In this document: piece after piece, positions 53,808-64,000 of the stretch
How the letters are laid out: every line of letters starts with the position of its first letter
How positions within the stretch are numbered: position 1 is the first letter of the stretch
Source of the DNA: Thermanaeromonas sp.
GTDB lineage: Bacteria; Bacillota; DSM-521; Neomoorellales; Neomoorellaceae
NCBI RefSeq assembly: GCF_021890735.1
Contig: NZ_JAKKUR010000006.1
Location: 1-64,000 of the forward strand
DNA length: 64,000 nucleotides
Direction of reading: 5' to 3'
The notes under the pieces: generated by a model
Databases searched by the model: none
What the model was told of the DNA's origin: nothing
Seen by the model: the letters and a program-made list of their open reading frames with translations, nothing else
Translations under genes and position numbers: made by a program

Positions 53808-53845
53808 GGATGTTTATCCCTCCTTTTTAATCCCCTTCCCCGGAT

Positions 53846-54787
53846 TTATTCGTCCGGGCTCCGCAGCTTGAGGCCTAGCTCGGCCAGCTTCTGCACTACT
53901 TCCTCCAGGGACTTCTTACCCAGGTTGCGCACCTTCATCATATCTTCCTCTGTCCTTTGTATAAGCTCTCCAACCGTGTTTATACCCGCCCTCTTGAGGC
54001 AGTTATAGGAGCGCACCGAAAGATCCAGTTCTTCAATGGTCATATCCAGCAAACGGTCCTTTTTGTCTTCTTCTTTAGGAGCAACATTGACCTCCGGAGC
54101 CACCCGGTCAGCAAGCTCTACGAATAGCTTAAAGTAATCTATCAGGATCTGGGCCGCCGTGCTTACCGCCTCATCAGGCGCAAGGCTCCCGTTGGTCCAC
54201 ACTTCTAAGGTGAGTCTGTCGTAGTCGGTGACCTGACCCACGCGCGTATTTTCCACGATATAGTTTACTTTGTGGACCGGGGAGTAAAGGGAATCCACCG
54301 GGATCACGCCTATGACGTGGTCATCCCTCTTGTTCTTTTCTGCCGGAACATAGCCCCGGCCCTTCTGGGCCGTTATCTCCATAAAAAGGCGGCCGTCCTT
54401 CTCCAGGGTGGCTATGTGGAGCTCGGGGTTAAGGATCTCCACGTCAGCGTCGGCTATTATATCCCCTGCCTTTACTTCCCCTTCGCCCTCAGCTTCGATC
54501 CGCAATATCTTGGGTTCATCGCTGTGGATTTTTAGAGCCAGGTTTTTTAGGTTCAAGATGATATCCGTGGTATCTTCCACCACCCCGGGAATGGTAGAAA
54601 ACTCATGGAGGACCCCTTCAATTTTAACTGAGGTTACAGCCGCTCCAGGCAAAGAAGAAAGGAGCACCCGGCGCAAGGAATTACCCAGGGTAATCCCGTA
54701 ACCCCTCTCTAAGGGCTCGATCACAAAGCGCCCGAATTTGGAGGTCTTCTCTACACATTCCAGCCTAGGCCGTTCCATTCCCAGCAT
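53846..54787 (-). CDS. rpoA: RNA polymerase alpha subunit
   Basis: 313 residues: an N-terminal dimerisation domain ([40 protein letters not shown]) and a C-terminal domain joined by a charged linker after about 235. The alphaCTD shows [20 protein letters not shown] and [20 protein letters not shown], which contact UP elements and activators. Three residues precede the usual start (MLGMERPRL). Positioned between rpsD and rplQ. Confidence 0.98.
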   Translation of the reverse strand: MLGMERPRLECVEKTSKFGRFVIEPLERGYGITLGNSLRRVLLSSLPGAAVTSVKIEGVLHEFSTIPGVVEDTTDIILNLKNLALKIHSDEPKILRIEAEGEGEVKAGDIIADADVEILNPELHIATLEKDGRLFMEITAQKGRGYVPAEKNKRDDHVIGVIPVDSLYSPVHKVNYIVENTRVGQVTDYDRLTLEVWTNGSLAPDEAVSTAAQILIDYFKLFVELADRVAPEVNVAPKEEDKKDRLLDMTIEELDLSVRSYNCLKRAGINTVGELIQRTEEDMMKVRNLGKKSLEEVVQKLAELGLKLRSPDE

Positions 54788-54831
54788 AAGCCATCCTCCT
54801 TTTCGCGGGCTCTATCCTTTCCCCGAAGGGA

Positions 54832-55458
54832 TTACTTGGAATAGAGCTCCACGATAAGGTGCTCTTGGATGGGTACATCTATCTGGTCGCGGGTGGGCAA
54901 GGACAAAACCTTCCCCTTCATGTTCGCAGCGTCTACTTCCAGCCAGGCCGGAGGGGTGCGGTGGGCTGCCTGGGCAGCTAGCTCCTGAAACTTGGGAGAT
55001 TCCTTGCTTTTCTCCCGGACCGCTATTTCATCCCCGGGCTCGACCAGATAGGAAGGTATATCTACTTTACGGCCATTGACGGTAAAGTGCCCGTGCCTCA
55101 CCAGCTGCCGGGCCTCAGCGCGGGAACTGGCAAAGCCCAAACGGTAGACTACGTTGTCCAGCCTGCGCTCAAGTAAGCGCAGAAGATTTTCGCCGGTAAC
55201 CCCCTTCTCCTTGGCAGCCCTTTCAAAGTAACGGCGGAACTGGCGTTCCATAACTCCGTAAATTCGGCGCGCCTTCTGCTTTTCCCTAAGTCTTAGCCCG
55301 TATTCGGAAAGTTTCCTTCTCTCCCGGCCGTGCTGGCCTGGTGCATAGGGACGGCGTGCTATGGCACATTTGTCCGTGTAGCAGCGCTCGCCCTTAAGAT
55401 AGAGCTTGATGCCCTCTCTGCGGCACAAGCGGCAAACCGGTCCTGTATATCTAGCCAA
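54832..55458 (-). CDS. rpsD: 30S ribosomal protein S4 (zinc-binding form)
   Basis: About 208 residues. The N-terminal zinc set is CRLCRREG and [11 protein letters not shown], so this is the cysteine-containing form. The S4 RNA-binding domain is [20 protein letters not shown] with [20 protein letters not shown]. The TTG at 55458 gives the usual [11 protein letters not shown] start; GTG two codons upstream has slightly better spacing from AGGAGG. S4 often represses its own operon in Firmicutes; no clear leader was resolved here. Confidence 0.96.
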   Translation of the reverse strand: MARYTGPVCRLCRREGIKLYLKGERCYTDKCAIARRPYAPGQHGRERRKLSEYGLRLREKQKARRIYGVMERQFRRYFERAAKEKGVTGENLLRLLERRLDNVVYRLGFASSRAEARQLVRHGHFTVNGRKVDIPSYLVEPGDEIAVREKSKESPKFQELAAQAAHRTPPAWLEVDAANMKGKVLSLPTRDQIDVPIQEHLIVELYSK

Positions 55459-55477
55459 AGGCACTAGCACCTCCTAA

Positions 55478-55867
55478 TTATACTCTCCGGCGTTTGGGGG
55501 GGCGGCATCCGTTGTGGGGTATGGGCGTTACGTCTTTGATCACGCTGACCTCCAGCCCGGCAGCCTGTAAGGATCTGATGGCCGCCTCTCGCCCCGCCCC
55601 TGGGCCTTTCACGTAACACTCTACAACCTTCACACCGTATTCCATAGCTTGCTTGGCCGCCGATTCAGCTGCCAGCTGGGCCGCGTAGGGCGTACTCTTA
55701 CGGGTTCCTTTAAATCCCACTGTGCCGCCGCTGGCCCAAGCTATGGTATTACCCGCTTTATCGGTAATGGTAACTATGGTGTTGTTAAAGGTCGATTTAA
55801 TATGGGCGATGCCGCTTTCGATATGCTTGCGCTCCCGCCGCTTACTACGGCTTCCCTTCCGCGGCAT
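55478..55867 (-). CDS. rpsK: 30S ribosomal protein S11
   Basis: 129 residues, complete: [40 protein letters not shown] and the end [18 protein letters not shown]. Lies between rpsM and rpsD in the alpha operon. Confidence 0.98.
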   Translation of the reverse strand: MPRKGSRSKRRERKHIESGIAHIKSTFNNTIVTITDKAGNTIAWASGGTVGFKGTRKSTPYAAQLAAESAAKQAMEYGVKVVECYVKGPGAGREAAIRSLQAAGLEVSVIKDVTPIPHNGCRPPKRRRV

Positions 55868-55887
55868 TTAGGGTCCCTCCCCTTCCT

Positions 55888-56262
55888 TTACTTCTTCTTA
55901 CGCTTCACGCCGACCGTCTTTCTAGGTCCCTTTCTGGTACGGGCATTGGTTCTGGTCCTTTGACCCCTCACCGGTAAGCCCCGGCGGTGCCTGAGACCCC
56001 GGTAGCAGCCTATCTCTATAAGCCTCTTGATATTTAGAGCTACCTCGCGGCGCAGGTCCCCCTCTACGGTATAATTTTTATCGATAAAGTCGCGAATTTT
56101 GGCCACTTCTTCTTCCGTCAGGTCCCGCACCCTTGTATCGGGATTAATGCCTGTGTGGGCCAAAATCTCCTTGGCCCTGGACCTGCCTATGCCGTAAATA
56201 TAAGTCAAAGCTATTTCTACCCTTTTATCCCGCGGCAGGTCTACTCCCGCAATACGTGCCAT
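55888..56262 (-). CDS. rpsM: 30S ribosomal protein S13
   Basis: 124 residues, complete: [32 protein letters not shown], and the basic tail [20 protein letters not shown] that contacts tRNA. First of rpsM-rpsK-rpsD-rpoA-rplQ. Confidence 0.98.
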   Translation of the reverse strand: MARIAGVDLPRDKRVEIALTYIYGIGRSRAKEILAHTGINPDTRVRDLTEEEVAKIRDFIDKNYTVEGDLRREVALNIKRLIEIGCYRGLRHRRGLPVRGQRTRTNARTRKGPRKTVGVKRKKK

Positions 56263-56286
56263 CGGACTTTATACCTCCTGCCTGTC

Positions 56287-56400
56287 TTAGCCTTGTCTCT
56301 GTTTATGCTTGGGATTTTCACAAATCACCCTAACCTTGCCTTTGCGCTTTATGATCTTGCACTTTTCGCAAATGGCCTTAACAGAGGGCTTTACTTTCAA
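56287..56400 (-). CDS. rpmJ: 50S ribosomal protein L36
   Basis: A 37-residue protein starting at TTG, 7 nt after AAGGAGTG. The product [20 protein letters not shown] continues to [11 protein letters not shown] and keeps the zinc ligands C11, C14, C27 and H32. Its position between infA and rpsM is standard. Confidence 0.97.
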   Translation of the reverse strand: MKVKPSVKAICEKCKIIKRKGKVRVICENPKHKQRQG

Positions 56401-56446
56401 AGTAGTACACTCCTTCCCAGTATAACTACTGGACGTTCTTGACAAA

Positions 56447-56665
56447 CTACTTGTAACGGTAAACTATACGGCCCCGGGTCAGGTCGTAGGGTGATAGCTC
56501 CACCAAAACCCGGTCTCCCGGCAGGATACGGATAAAGTTCATCCGTATCTTACCCGAGACATGGGCTAGGACCTTATGGCCGTTGGGTAGCTCCACCCTG
56601 AACATGGCATTAGGCAAAGCTTCGACCACGGTCCCTTCTACTTCAATTACATCCTCTTTGGCCAA
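56447..56665 (-). CDS. infA: Translation initiation factor IF-1
   Basis: A 72-residue OB-fold factor: [20 protein letters not shown] and [20 protein letters not shown]. The TTG at 56665 gives the standard length and lies about 10 nt from GGAGG; a GTG three codons upstream overlaps the ribosome-binding site. It occludes the A site during initiation. Confidence 0.96.
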   Translation of the reverse strand: MAKEDVIEVEGTVVEALPNAMFRVELPNGHKVLAHVSGKIRMNFIRILPGDRVLVELSPYDLTRGRIVYRYK

Positions 56666-56686
56666 ATACTGCACCCCTCCTTCCCT

Positions 56687-56980
56687 CTAGGACATGTTTC
56701 CCTCTTCGCCTACAAGCTTGGCCAAGGCCCGCCTTACCTCAGCATCGCTTATGTTTTCACCTTTACTTCGTTTTGCGGCAATGTCCTCGGCCCAGCGGTT
56801 GACGGGCTGAACGTGGAGGGTATTTTTGAGCTTGGGTTTAGCCACCCTCCGCAGCTTACCGTCCACCAGAAGGACACGCCGGGGCGAGGGGATATCCCAC
56901 ACCAGAAAAGGACGCCCACGGTCCCTTCCGGCCCTAGAGTAGACAAGCTGCCCTACCCGCAAGGTCGGCCCTGTAGACAA
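56687..56980 (-). CDS. KOW-domain RNA-binding protein (L14e-like)
   Basis: A 97-residue small basic protein. The N-terminal KOW-like barrel reads RVGQLVYSRAGRDRGRPFLV then RRVLLVDGKLRRVAKPK, resembling ribosomal protein L14e of archaea and eukaryotes. Such genes are frequently found between map and infA in clostridia; function is unproven but a ribosome or rRNA partner is likely. The C-terminal part is a short helix (SDAEVRRALAKLVGEE). Confidence 0.82.
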   Translation of the reverse strand: MSTGPTLRVGQLVYSRAGRDRGRPFLVWDIPSPRRVLLVDGKLRRVAKPKLKNTLHVQPVNRWAEDIAAKRSKGENISDAEVRRALAKLVGEEGNMS

Positions 56981-57017
56981 AGGTTTTCTCCCCCCTCGAA
57001 CCTCGGGGTTAGTGGCT

Positions 57018-57770
57018 TCAGAGGAGGGTTAAGACATAAGGACCCTCCTCGGTTATGGCTACCGTATGCTCGAAATGGGCTGACGGCTTGCCGTCCGCAG
57101 TGACCACGGTCCAACCATCCGGTAAGGTTATAACCTCGTGGGTCCCAGCATTGACCATGGGCTCGATAGCCAGGGTCATGCCCGGTCTAAGCCGCGGCCC
57201 GCGGCCGGGAGGACCGAAGTTAGGTACCTGCGGGTCCTCGTGCATATTCTGACCTATGCCATGTCCCACATAGTCCCTCACCACTGAGAAACCGTTGCTT
57301 TCTACGTGGGTCTGGATGGCATGGGATATATCCGACAGCCGGTTTCCGACTACGGCCTGTTTTATACCCTGCCACAACGCTTCCTGGGTGACCTTAAGCA
57401 ACCGCTCCTTTTCTTCGTCAACACTCCCTACCGGAAAGGTGGCTGCAGCATCGCCATAGTATCCCTCTATTACCGCGCCGATGTCAATACTAATAATATC
57501 TCCTTCTACAAGCCTTTTTAAACCAGGTATGCCGTGCACAACCTCTTGGTTAACGGCCACACAGATGCTGGCCGGGAATCCCCGGTATCCTTTGAAGGCC
57601 GGTATAGCTCCCCTACGGATCAAGGCCTCCTCCGCAATTCGGTCAAGCTCCAGGGTCGTAACGCCCGGCGCAATATGCTCCTCTAGGATGGCCAGGACTT
57701 CGGCTACTACCCGCCCCGCCCGGCGCATAAGCTCAATTTCCCGCCGGCCTTTTAAGATAATCATACCCAC
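57018..57770 (-). CDS. map: Type I methionine aminopeptidase
   Basis: 250 residues removing the initiator methionine. Metal ligands lie in [20 protein letters not shown] (two D), [15 protein letters not shown] (H), [11 protein letters not shown] (E) and [13 protein letters not shown] (E). Start overlaps the adk end by 10 nt. Position after secY-adk is standard. Confidence 0.97.
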   Translation of the reverse strand: MGMIILKGRREIELMRRAGRVVAEVLAILEEHIAPGVTTLELDRIAEEALIRRGAIPAFKGYRGFPASICVAVNQEVVHGIPGLKRLVEGDIISIDIGAVIEGYYGDAAATFPVGSVDEEKERLLKVTQEALWQGIKQAVVGNRLSDISHAIQTHVESNGFSVVRDYVGHGIGQNMHEDPQVPNFGPPGRGPRLRPGMTLAIEPMVNAGTHEVITLPDGWTVVTADGKPSAHFEHTVAITEEGPYVLTLL

Positions 57771-58414
57771 TCTCTTCCCAGCACGGCGCCGATATCCTTG
57801 AGCACCCGGGCGATCTCCTGGTTTCCGTTGATCTCGTGAAGAACGCCCCGTTCCAGGTAATATTTTTTAAGGGGTGCCGTCTGGCGGTCATAAACCTCAA
57901 GGCGTTCCCGTACGGTGTCTTCACGGTCATCTTGCCGCTGGACCAGTTCGCCTCCGCAAGCATCACACCGCCCGGGCTCCCGGGGCGGGTTATAGACAAC
58001 GTGGTAGGTGGCGCCGCAGCTCGAACATACGCGCCTACCGGTAAGCCGGACCAGAAGAACCTCGCGGGGTGCCTCTATATCTAAAACTGCATCCAGCTTT
58101 AGGCCCCTTTCCCCCAGCCAATCGTCCAGAGCCTGCGCTTGGGGAACAGTCCGGGGAAAGCCGTCTAATAAAAAGCCGCCGTCACAATCCCGCCGACTGA
58201 GCCGGTCTTTGACCAACCCGATGGTTACCTCGTCCGGCACCAGGAGCCCCGCCTCCAGGTACTCCTTTGCTTTACGCCCCAGTTCGGTCCCGCTCCTTAC
58301 GGCGGCACGAAACATATCCCCGGTAGATATATGGGGGATCTCCAGGCGCCGGCTTATTTCCTGAGCTTGAGTACCTTTGCCCGCCCCTGGCGGACCAAGT
58401 AGGACTAGGCGCAC
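57761..58414 (-). CDS. adk: Adenylate kinase
   Basis: A 217-residue long-form adenylate kinase: P-loop [13 protein letters not shown] (5-17), AMP-binding [13 protein letters not shown] and a LID domain with four zinc cysteines ([20 protein letters not shown], then RCDACGGEL). Zinc LIDs are common in thermophilic Gram-positives. GTG start. Confidence 0.97.
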   Translation of the reverse strand: MRLVLLGPPGAGKGTQAQEISRRLEIPHISTGDMFRAAVRSGTELGRKAKEYLEAGLLVPDEVTIGLVKDRLSRRDCDGGFLLDGFPRTVPQAQALDDWLGERGLKLDAVLDIEAPREVLLVRLTGRRVCSSCGATYHVVYNPPREPGRCDACGGELVQRQDDREDTVRERLEVYDRQTAPLKKYYLERGVLHEINGNQEIARVLKDIGAVLGREWV

Positions 58415-58431
58415 GGCCCTCCCCCCTGCTG

Positions 58432-59694
58432 TTATTTTAGGAAGCCCTGGTAGTGGCGGAGTAAGAGCTGGGCTTCCAGTTGCTTCATAGTCTCCAGCGC
58501 CACGCCCACTACTATAAGAAGTGAGGTGCCCCCAAAGTAAAGGTTTATCCCGGTGATGGCCATCATCAGGTTAGGTAAGAGGGCGATGAAAGCCAGGAAA
58601 ATGGCCCCCGCCAGAGTAACCCGGGCAAGGATCCGCTCGATATATTCCGCGGTAGGACGTCCGGGCCTTAGGCCCGGGATAAACCCGCCATACTTCTTGA
58701 TGTTTTCCGCCACTTCCTGGGGGTTAAAGGTCACAGCAGTATAGAAGTAGGTAAAGAAAATTATAAGGAGCGCGTACAGCACCATATACAGGGCTGAACG
58801 CGGGTCGAAGAGGTGCACTATGGTCTGGGCCACCCGGTTCTGGGGAAACCATGAGGCTAAGGTCTGCGGGAAAAGGAGTATAGACATGGCGAAGATAACG
58901 GGGATAACCCCGGCCTGGTTCACCCGCAAGGGTATGTGGGTGCTCTGGCCCCCGTAAACCCGGCGGCCTACTACCCTCTTCGTATACTGTACCGGTATAC
59001 GGCGCTGGCCTTCCTGCATAGCCACGACAGCCGCGATAACTCCCACGGCGATAACGCCAAAAAGGAAGGCCGAGAATATATTCGTAGTCCCACCGGTGAT
59101 GTACTGGTATAACGTGACTGCACCGGCCGGAAGCCTGGACACAATTCCTGCGAAGATAAGGAGGGAGATACCGTTCCCTATACCCCTCTCTGTAATGAGT
59201 TCCCCCATCCACATGAGAAACACGGTGCCCGCGGTAAGACTTATCACAGTAACCACATGGTTTAGAACCCCCGGGTTTATATAAGCGCCCTGCCTGCCCA
59301 GCAATACAGACATGCCTGTAGCCTGGATCATACTTAATATAACCGTACCGTACCTGGTATACTGGATAATTTTCTTGCGCCCATCCAGCCCCTCCTTGGC
59401 CAGCCTCTCCAAGGAAGGAATGGCCACCGTGAGAAGCTGCATGATGATGGAAGCGTTAATATAGGGCATAATACCCATAGCAAAAACTGTAAAACGCTTA
59501 AAGGCGCCACCCGATATCACATCGAAAAACCCGAAAATGGTACCCGTCCCTAGAAGTTTCTTAAGCAGCTCCGCATCTACGCCGGGAACAGGTATATGAG
59601 CCCCTAGGCGGAATACTAGAAACATGAGCAAGGTAAAAATTATCCTTTTACGCAGGTCCTCCAGCTTCCAGGCGCTCTTTAAGGTTTGGAGCAC
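58432..59694 (-). CDS. secY: Protein translocase subunit SecY
   Basis: A 420-residue channel subunit of the Sec translocon with ten membrane helices. Landmarks are [13 protein letters not shown], the plug-region [40 protein letters not shown] and the cytosolic loop [17 protein letters not shown]-like [15 protein letters not shown]. It lies directly after rplO with no gap. Confidence 0.98.
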   Translation of the reverse strand: MLQTLKSAWKLEDLRKRIIFTLLMFLVFRLGAHIPVPGVDAELLKKLLGTGTIFGFFDVISGGAFKRFTVFAMGIMPYINASIIMQLLTVAIPSLERLAKEGLDGRKKIIQYTRYGTVILSMIQATGMSVLLGRQGAYINPGVLNHVVTVISLTAGTVFLMWMGELITERGIGNGISLLIFAGIVSRLPAGAVTLYQYITGGTTNIFSAFLFGVIAVGVIAAVVAMQEGQRRIPVQYTKRVVGRRVYGGQSTHIPLRVNQAGVIPVIFAMSILLFPQTLASWFPQNRVAQTIVHLFDPRSALYMVLYALLIIFFTYFYTAVTFNPQEVAENIKKYGGFIPGLRPGRPTAEYIERILARVTLAGAIFLAFIALLPNLMMAITGINLYFGGTSLLIVVGVALETMKQLEAQLLLRHYQGFLK

Positions 59695-60135
59695 CTAAAC
59701 CACCTCAACCCTGCCGCCTGCAGCCTCGATCTTGGCAATAGCCTGCCGGCTGGCTGCCTGCGCACGCACCACCAGGGGTTTGGTTATTTCACCATCCCCC
59801 AGGATCTTCACACCATCCCGCACCTTCTTGACCAAGCCCGCCTCCCGTAAAAGTTCCGGGGTGACCACCGTCCCGCTTTCAAAACGCTCGAGATCCCCTA
59901 CATTAACTACGGCCAGCTTGCGTTTGAACTTGTTGGTGAAGCCGCGCTTGGGCACCCGGCGGGTAAGGGGCATCTGGCCGCCTTCAAAGCCGGGACGTAC
60001 TCCCCCGCCCGAACGGGCCTTCTGTCCTTTATGTCCCCTTCCAGAAGTCTTTCCCAGTCCCGAACCTATACCCCGGCCCACCCGGGTAGGCTTGGGCCGC
60101 GAGCCGGGCACCGGACGCAGTTCGTGTAGCCGCAC
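59695..60135 (-). CDS. rplO: 50S ribosomal protein L15
   Basis: 146 residues: [40 protein letters not shown] and the C-terminal [19 protein letters not shown]. Between rpmD and secY as expected. Confidence 0.98.
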   Translation of the reverse strand: MRLHELRPVPGSRPKPTRVGRGIGSGLGKTSGRGHKGQKARSGGGVRPGFEGGQMPLTRRVPKRGFTNKFKRKLAVVNVGDLERFESGTVVTPELLREAGLVKKVRDGVKILGDGEITKPLVVRAQAASRQAIAKIEAAGGRVEVV

Positions 60136-60152
60136 ATCCTTCCCCCCTTAAC

Positions 60153-60344
60153 TTAAGCCTCCTCGTCAATCTTCTCTACTTCCACCAGGTGGGACAGCTT
60201 CTCTATCTGGCCCCACGTAGCCGGATTATCGGGCTGTATCACCTGCTGCCCTATCCGTCGCAACCCCAGGGCCTCTGCAGTTCGGCGTTGCTGAGCAGGC
60301 CTTCCTATAAGGCTCCTTTTTAGGGTGATTTTGAGCTTGCCCAA
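60153..60344 (-). CDS. rpmD: 50S ribosomal protein L30
   Basis: 63 residues: KITLKRSLIGRPAQQRRTAE, ALGLRRIGQQVIQPDNP and a short acidic tail. The bacterial short form. Confidence 0.97.
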   Translation of the reverse strand: MGKLKITLKRSLIGRPAQQRRTAEALGLRRIGQQVIQPDNPATWGQIEKLSHLVEVEKIDEEA

Positions 60345-60363
60345 CTTCTAACCGTCCCCCTCT

Positions 60364-60870
60364 TTAATGCAGGATTTCCTTTAAAGGCTTGCCGCGGAGC
60401 TGGGCTACTTTCTCAGGCCTCTTTAGGTTCTTTAACCCTTCTACTGTAGCCCAAACTACGTTGATGGGATTATTGGAGCCTAGGGATTTAGTGAGAATAT
60501 CCCGTATCCCTGCCGCCTCTAGCACAGCCCGCACCGCACCTCCGGCAATAACTCCGGTACCAGGCCTGGCGGGCTTAAGCAGGACTTTGCTGGCGCCGAA
60601 ATCCCCGATGATCTCATGGGGAATGGTGGTTCCCGCCAAGGGTACTTCGATGAGGTTTTTCTTGGCTTTCTCCACACCCTTACGGATGGCATCGGGAACC
60701 TCGGCCGCCTTGCCCAGCGCCGCTCCTACTCGTCCCTGGCCGTCTCCCACTACTACAAGGGCGGAAAAATTGAAACGGCGTCCGCCCTTTACCACTTTAG
60801 CTACGCGCCGTACCTGGACCACTTTCTCTATAAGCTGGTTATCTTTAACGTCAACCCGAGGCCGCGCCAT
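60364..60870 (-). CDS. rpsE: 30S ribosomal protein S5
   Basis: 168 residues: [40 protein letters not shown], and [23 protein letters not shown] at 60870 follows GAGGAGGGG; a TTG six codons upstream overlaps that site and is unlikely. Confidence 0.97.
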   Translation of the reverse strand: MARPRVDVKDNQLIEKVVQVRRVAKVVKGGRRFNFSALVVVGDGQGRVGAALGKAAEVPDAIRKGVEKAKKNLIEVPLAGTTIPHEIIGDFGASKVLLKPARPGTGVIAGGAVRAVLEAAGIRDILTKSLGSNNPINVVWATVEGLKNLKRPEKVAQLRGKPLKEILH

Positions 60871-60891
60871 TCTTCCCCTCCTCTTCAATCG

Positions 60892-61257
60892 TTAGAATTC
60901 TAGGCCGCCTGCACGTGCGCCTTCAGCCAGAGCAGCGATTCTCCCATGGTATTTATTGCCCCCGCGGTCAAAAACGACCTTTTTTATGCCCCGTTCTAGA
61001 GCCTTCTTAGCTAAAAGCTCCCCCACTTTTCGCGCTGCTTCTTTGTTGCTGGTGGAGGGTAGGTCTCTTAGAGCCGGATCCAAGGTAGATGCCGCCACCA
61101 AGGTATGCCCGGCCACGTCGTCTATTATCTGGGCGTAGATGTGACGTAGGCTCCTGTACACGGAGAGGCGGGGGCGTTCAGGCGTACCAAACACCTTTTT
61201 TCTCACGCGCAGGTGCTTGCGTGCCCGCATTTCTTTACGGGTGGGTTTCTTTATCAT
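60892..61257 (-). CDS. rplR: 50S ribosomal protein L18
   Basis: 121 residues: [40 protein letters not shown] and [23 protein letters not shown] at 61257 lies 9 nt after GGAGGT and gives the standard length. Confidence 0.97.
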   Translation of the reverse strand: MIKKPTRKEMRARKHLRVRKKVFGTPERPRLSVYRSLRHIYAQIIDDVAGHTLVAASTLDPALRDLPSTSNKEAARKVGELLAKKALERGIKKVVFDRGGNKYHGRIAALAEGARAGGLEF

Positions 61258-61358
61258 CGCCCGCTTACCTCCATAAGTCACAAAGTATCTTGTCGCCGTA
61301 TAACAATCCGTACCGCGCAAACTTATATAGCATGGTCTGCGCTGTTTCCTGCCGCTAA

Positions 61359-61922
61359 TTACTTCTTGCCTCCTTTTCCGCCACCCTTAGCCCCTGTCTT
61401 GCCCACCTTGCGGCGGATGTATTCGTCTTCGTATTTGATACCCTTGCCCTTGTAGGGTTCAGGCTCCCGCACGGCTCTTATATTGGCCGCCAGGTTGCCG
61501 ACAGCCTCCTTGTCGATCCCTTTCACAATTATCTTATTAGGTGCGGGGACTTCTATCTCCAGCCCCGGCGGTGGCTCGATTTCCACCGGGTGCGAATAGC
61601 CAACGTTTAAAACCAATTTCCTACCCTGCTTGGAGGCCCGGTAGCCCACCCCTACCAGCTCGAGGGTCTTCTGAAAGCCGTTAGTTACACCTTCTACCAT
61701 ATTCTTGAGCAAGGCCCGGGACAGGCCGTGCAGGGCCTTATGGGGTTTCGCATCCGATGGGCGCAATACCTTTAAGACGTCTCCCTCTTGCACTACGGTT
61801 ATAGGGTCCGGGAAGGTCCGGGTGAGCTCCCCCCGGGGTCCCTTAACAGTAACCGTGTTCCCTTCGATCTTAACCTCCACTCCTGCCGGTATTTTAACCG
61901 GCATCTTCCCGACCCGGGACAA
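61359..61922 (-). CDS. rplF: 50S ribosomal protein L6
   Basis: 187 residues: [40 protein letters not shown] and [20 protein letters not shown], with a glycine/lysine-rich end slightly longer than usual. Confidence 0.97.
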   Translation of the reverse strand: MSRVGKMPVKIPAGVEVKIEGNTVTVKGPRGELTRTFPDPITVVQEGDVLKVLRPSDAKPHKALHGLSRALLKNMVEGVTNGFQKTLELVGVGYRASKQGRKLVLNVGYSHPVEIEPPPGLEIEVPAPNKIIVKGIDKEAVGNLAANIRAVREPEPYKGKGIKYEDEYIRRKVGKTGAKGGGKGGKK

Positions 61923-61944
61923 CCCTTCTTCACCTCCTTACAGG

Positions 61945-62340
61945 CTACCAGATGTAGCAGATGACCTCGCCGCCTACGCCTTCCCGCCTAGCTTGCTTGT
62001 CGGTCATGATGCCCTTGGAAGTGGATATTACCGCTATACCTAAACCACCCAGCACTCGCGGAAGCTGGTCTTTCCGGGCGTATATCCTTAGCCCCGGGCG
62101 GCTTATGCGCTTAAGGCCAGTAATAACCCGTTCCTTGTTGGGGCCGTATTTGAGGTAAATCCTTAGGATTCCTTGCTTGCCGTCGTCAATGTATTCGTAG
62201 TCCTTGATGAAACCTTCGTTCTTCATTATCTCGGCGATGGCCCGCTTCACCCGGGAGGCCGGTACTTCCACCTTCTCGTGGTAGGCTAAGTTGGCGTTGC
62301 GGATACGCGTGAGGAAATCCGCGATGGGATCTGTCATCAT
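61945..62340 (-). CDS. rpsH: 30S ribosomal protein S8
   Basis: 131 residues: [40 protein letters not shown] and [20 protein letters not shown]. Two consecutive ATG codons open the frame; either may be used. Confidence 0.97.
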   Translation of the reverse strand: MMTDPIADFLTRIRNANLAYHEKVEVPASRVKRAIAEIMKNEGFIKDYEYIDDGKQGILRIYLKYGPNKERVITGLKRISRPGLRIYARKDQLPRVLGGLGIAVISTSKGIMTDKQARREGVGGEVICYIW

Positions 62341-62375
62341 AGGTAAAGCTACCCCCTTCCTTCTCTTCCCGGCCC

Positions 62376-62561
62376 CTACCAGCTAGCCTTCACTACGCCG
62401 GGGAGTTCCCCCCTGTGTGCCAGCTGGCGGAAGCATATCCGGCACAGGCCAAATTTACGCAGGTAACCGCGCGGCCGCCCGCAACGCTGACACCGATTGC
62501 GCGCCCGGACCTTAAATTTAGGCGGCTTCTGCTGCCTTACAACCAATGCTTTTCTAGCCAT
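62376..62561 (-). CDS. rpsN: 30S ribosomal protein S14, zinc-binding type
   Basis: 61 residues with the zinc ribbon [20 protein letters not shown] (about 24-43). This is the short C+ form, in keeping with the cysteine-bearing S4 and L36 of this cluster. Confidence 0.97.
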   Translation of the reverse strand: MARKALVVRQQKPPKFKVRARNRCQRCGRPRGYLRKFGLCRICFRQLAHRGELPGVVKASW

Positions 62562-62588
62562 ACCTTTCCTCCTTTTAATTCCTTGACC

Positions 62589-63131
62589 TTAGTTGTCTCT
62601 AAAGGGCATGCCAAAGAGGCGAAGCAATTCCCGCGCCTCCTCATCTGTCTTGGCTGTAGTAACTATATTTATATCCATACCGCGGACCTGATCTATCTTA
62701 TCATAATCAACTTCCGGGAATATTAGCTGTTCCTTTATCCCCAAATTGTAGTTCCCGCGGCCGTCAAAGGAATGGGGCGAAACACCCTTGAAATCCCGCA
62801 CCCGCGGAAGGGCCACATTCACAAGACGGTCGAGGAATTCGTACATCCGGTCTCCCCTTAAGGTAACCTTGCAGCCGATTTTCATTCCTTTACGCAGCTT
62901 GAAGGCTGATATGGATTTTTTAGCCTTAATTACAATGGGTCTCTGACCCGTTATGGCCATAAGATCCTCTACCGCGCCATCCAAGGCTTTGGGGTTCTGG
63001 GTGGCCTCTCCCACCCCCATGTTGATGACGATCTTCTCTAGTTTGGGTACCTCCATCACGTTCCGGTACCCGAATTTCTTTTGCAGGGCCGGCCGTATTT
63101 CCTTAAGATATTTTTCTTTAAGTCTAGGCAT
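62589..63131 (-). CDS. rplE: 50S ribosomal protein L5
   Basis: 180 residues: [60 protein letters not shown] and a C-terminal [23 protein letters not shown] at 63131 is chosen by homology; two in-frame GTG codons (63137, 63146) lie between it and AAGGAGGGG. Confidence 0.95.
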   Translation of the reverse strand: MPRLKEKYLKEIRPALQKKFGYRNVMEVPKLEKIVINMGVGEATQNPKALDGAVEDLMAITGQRPIVIKAKKSISAFKLRKGMKIGCKVTLRGDRMYEFLDRLVNVALPRVRDFKGVSPHSFDGRGNYNLGIKEQLIFPEVDYDKIDQVRGMDINIVTTAKTDEEARELLRLFGMPFRDN

Positions 63132-63161
63132 CTCCACGGGGCTCACCCCCTCCTTTTAAAC

Positions 63162-63488
63162 CTAATCGATAATCTCCCCGCATTTCTTGCAGGCGCGCAC
63201 CTTGGTCCCGTCCTCCAGGAACCGGCGGGCTATACGGGTCGGACGCCCGCATTTGGTACAGACCAGCATCACATTGCTGCTGTCGATGGGTGCTTCCATC
63301 TCGATGATGCCGCCCTGCTGGTTTTGGGGACTGGGTCGCACGTGCTTCTTTACGATGTTAACCCCTTCTACTACTACCCGGCGCTTAGCAGGGATGACCC
63401 GGATGACCTTGCCTGTTTTACCTTTGTCCTTGCCGGTAATGACCATCACGGTATCGCCCTTTTTTACGTGCACCTTGGGCCTGGTCAA
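63162..63488 (-). CDS. rplX: 50S ribosomal protein L24
   Basis: 108 residues: a KOW motif in [20 protein letters not shown] and a C-terminal zinc-like [20 protein letters not shown] plus ACKKCG, the cysteine-bearing form. Confidence 0.97.
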   Translation of the reverse strand: MTRPKVHVKKGDTVMVITGKDKGKTGKVIRVIPAKRRVVVEGVNIVKKHVRPSPQNQQGGIIEMEAPIDSSNVMLVCTKCGRPTRIARRFLEDGTKVRACKKCGEIID

Positions 63489-63516
63489 CCTTATGCACCT
63501 CGCTTGCTGGCCACAT

Positions 63517-63885
63517 TTATAAGACCTCAGGGGCCAGGGAGATGATCTTCATGAAGTCCTTTTCCCTTAGCTCCCGGGCTACAGGACCGAAAATACGTGT
63601 GCCCCTGGGATTGCCCTGTTCGTTTATGATAACCGCTGCGTTTTCATCAAAACGTATATAGGACCCATCCTCCCGCCTTATGGGCTTTACGGTACGAACT
63701 ACTACGGCCCGTACCACGTCGCCCTTCTTGACCACACCTCCGGGCGCGGCCTCTTTAACCGAGGCAATTATAACGTCCCCCACGGACGCATAGCGGCGTT
63801 TGGAACCACCCAGAACACGGATGCACATGATCTTCTTGGCTCCCGTATTATCGCCTACTTTGAGGATGGATTGCTGCTGTATCAC
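63517..63885 (-). CDS. rplN: 50S ribosomal protein L14
   Basis: 122 residues, complete: [40 protein letters not shown] and [20 protein letters not shown]. Between rpsQ and rplX in the spc operon. Confidence 0.98.
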   Translation of the reverse strand: MIQQQSILKVGDNTGAKKIMCIRVLGGSKRRYASVGDVIIASVKEAAPGGVVKKGDVVRAVVVRTVKPIRREDGSYIRFDENAAVIINEQGNPRGTRIFGPVARELREKDFMKIISLAPEVL

Positions 63886-63942
63886 CGTCTTCTACCCCCT
63901 TTCCGTTAAAGGCTCTCTAAAAGTTTAGCCTTCAAGGAGAGG

Positions 63943-64000
63943 TTATTCCGGACGTTCCAGGAGCTGTACAACCCTCCACCTTTTTTCTTTACTCAAGGGA
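63943..64000 (-). CDS. rpsQ: 30S ribosomal protein S17 (partial)
   Basis: Only the last 18 codons are present before the right edge: PLSKEKRWRVVQLLERPE and stop, the typical C-terminus of S17. The 57-nt gap to rplN contains nothing notable besides its ribosome-binding site. Confidence 0.9.
   Translation of the reverse strand, partial: PLSKEKRWRVVQLLERPE

Overview
The window reads as a thermophilic, anaerobic, endospore-forming Firmicute of the Moorella/Thermanaeromonas type. This is inferred from gene content and order: veg, yabG, bofA, abrB, sleB-like and pdaB-like sporulation-associated genes sit in the usual near-origin Firmicute arrangement, beside two kinds of pyruvate:ferredoxin oxidoreductase, a fixABCX-type electron-transfer flavoprotein complex, a glcDEF-type oxidase and a SCIFF peptide. 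Almost every gene is on the minus strand. The plus-strand exceptions are the cortex hydrolase, abrB and nifJ. No rRNA, CRISPR array, transposase or prophage gene was seen.

Layout, left to right. 1-6.4 kb: a ModE-like regulator fragment, an SLH-domain amidase, etfB-etfA-fixC-fixX, veg and yabG. 6.5-12.1 kb: a LysM cortex hydrolase, a YkuK-like protein, ksgA, two tandem YabE-type 3D-domain proteins and tatD. 12.1-19.5 kb: metG, abrB, rsmI, yabA, ricT, holB, tmk and a YaaO-type PLP enzyme that apparently lacks an ATG, GTG or TTG start. 19.8-33.3 kb: a PdaB-like deacetylase, glcDEF, porCDAB, an unusual formyltransferase and a divergent nifJ. 33.4-36.5 kb: an ion transporter and an M20 amidohydrolase. 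36.5-41.5 kb: bofA, yaaL, recR, ebfC and dnaX, then the SRP RNA, six tRNAs (all four serine isoacceptors and two arginine) and tadA inserted among the tRNAs. 41.5-47.4 kb: rlmH, htrA, a membrane-anchored metallopeptidase, a CopZ-like protein behind a CsoR-like operator, trxB and an M23 peptidase. 47.5-64 kb: the SCIFF maturase and SCIFF peptide directly follow the ribosomal supercluster, which runs rpsQ, rplN ... rpsM, rpsK, rpsD, rpoA, rplQ, ecfA1, ecfA2, ecfT, truA, rplM, rpsI.

How it fits together. The redox genes point to metabolism centred on ferredoxin. Two PFOR systems would interconvert pyruvate and acetyl-CoA with ferredoxin, EtfABCX could split electrons from NADH between ferredoxin and the quinone pool, and GlcDEF would oxidise a 2-hydroxy acid. 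The rest is largely information processing (translation, tRNA modification, DNA polymerase loading) and envelope or spore remodelling.

The least routine observations are these: a 47-residue SCIFF peptide with five cysteines instead of six, placed 18 nt behind rpsI; two copies of an approximately 128-bp intergenic repeat with inverted ends; tadA overlapping a tRNA-Ser gene and lying beside its own substrate tRNA-Arg(ACG); a hairpin that hides the etfB ribosome-binding site and is entered by a small upstream reading frame; two genes whose conserved N-termini lack a standard start codon; and a stand-alone formyltransferase resembling the N-terminal domain of 10-formyl-THF dehydrogenase.
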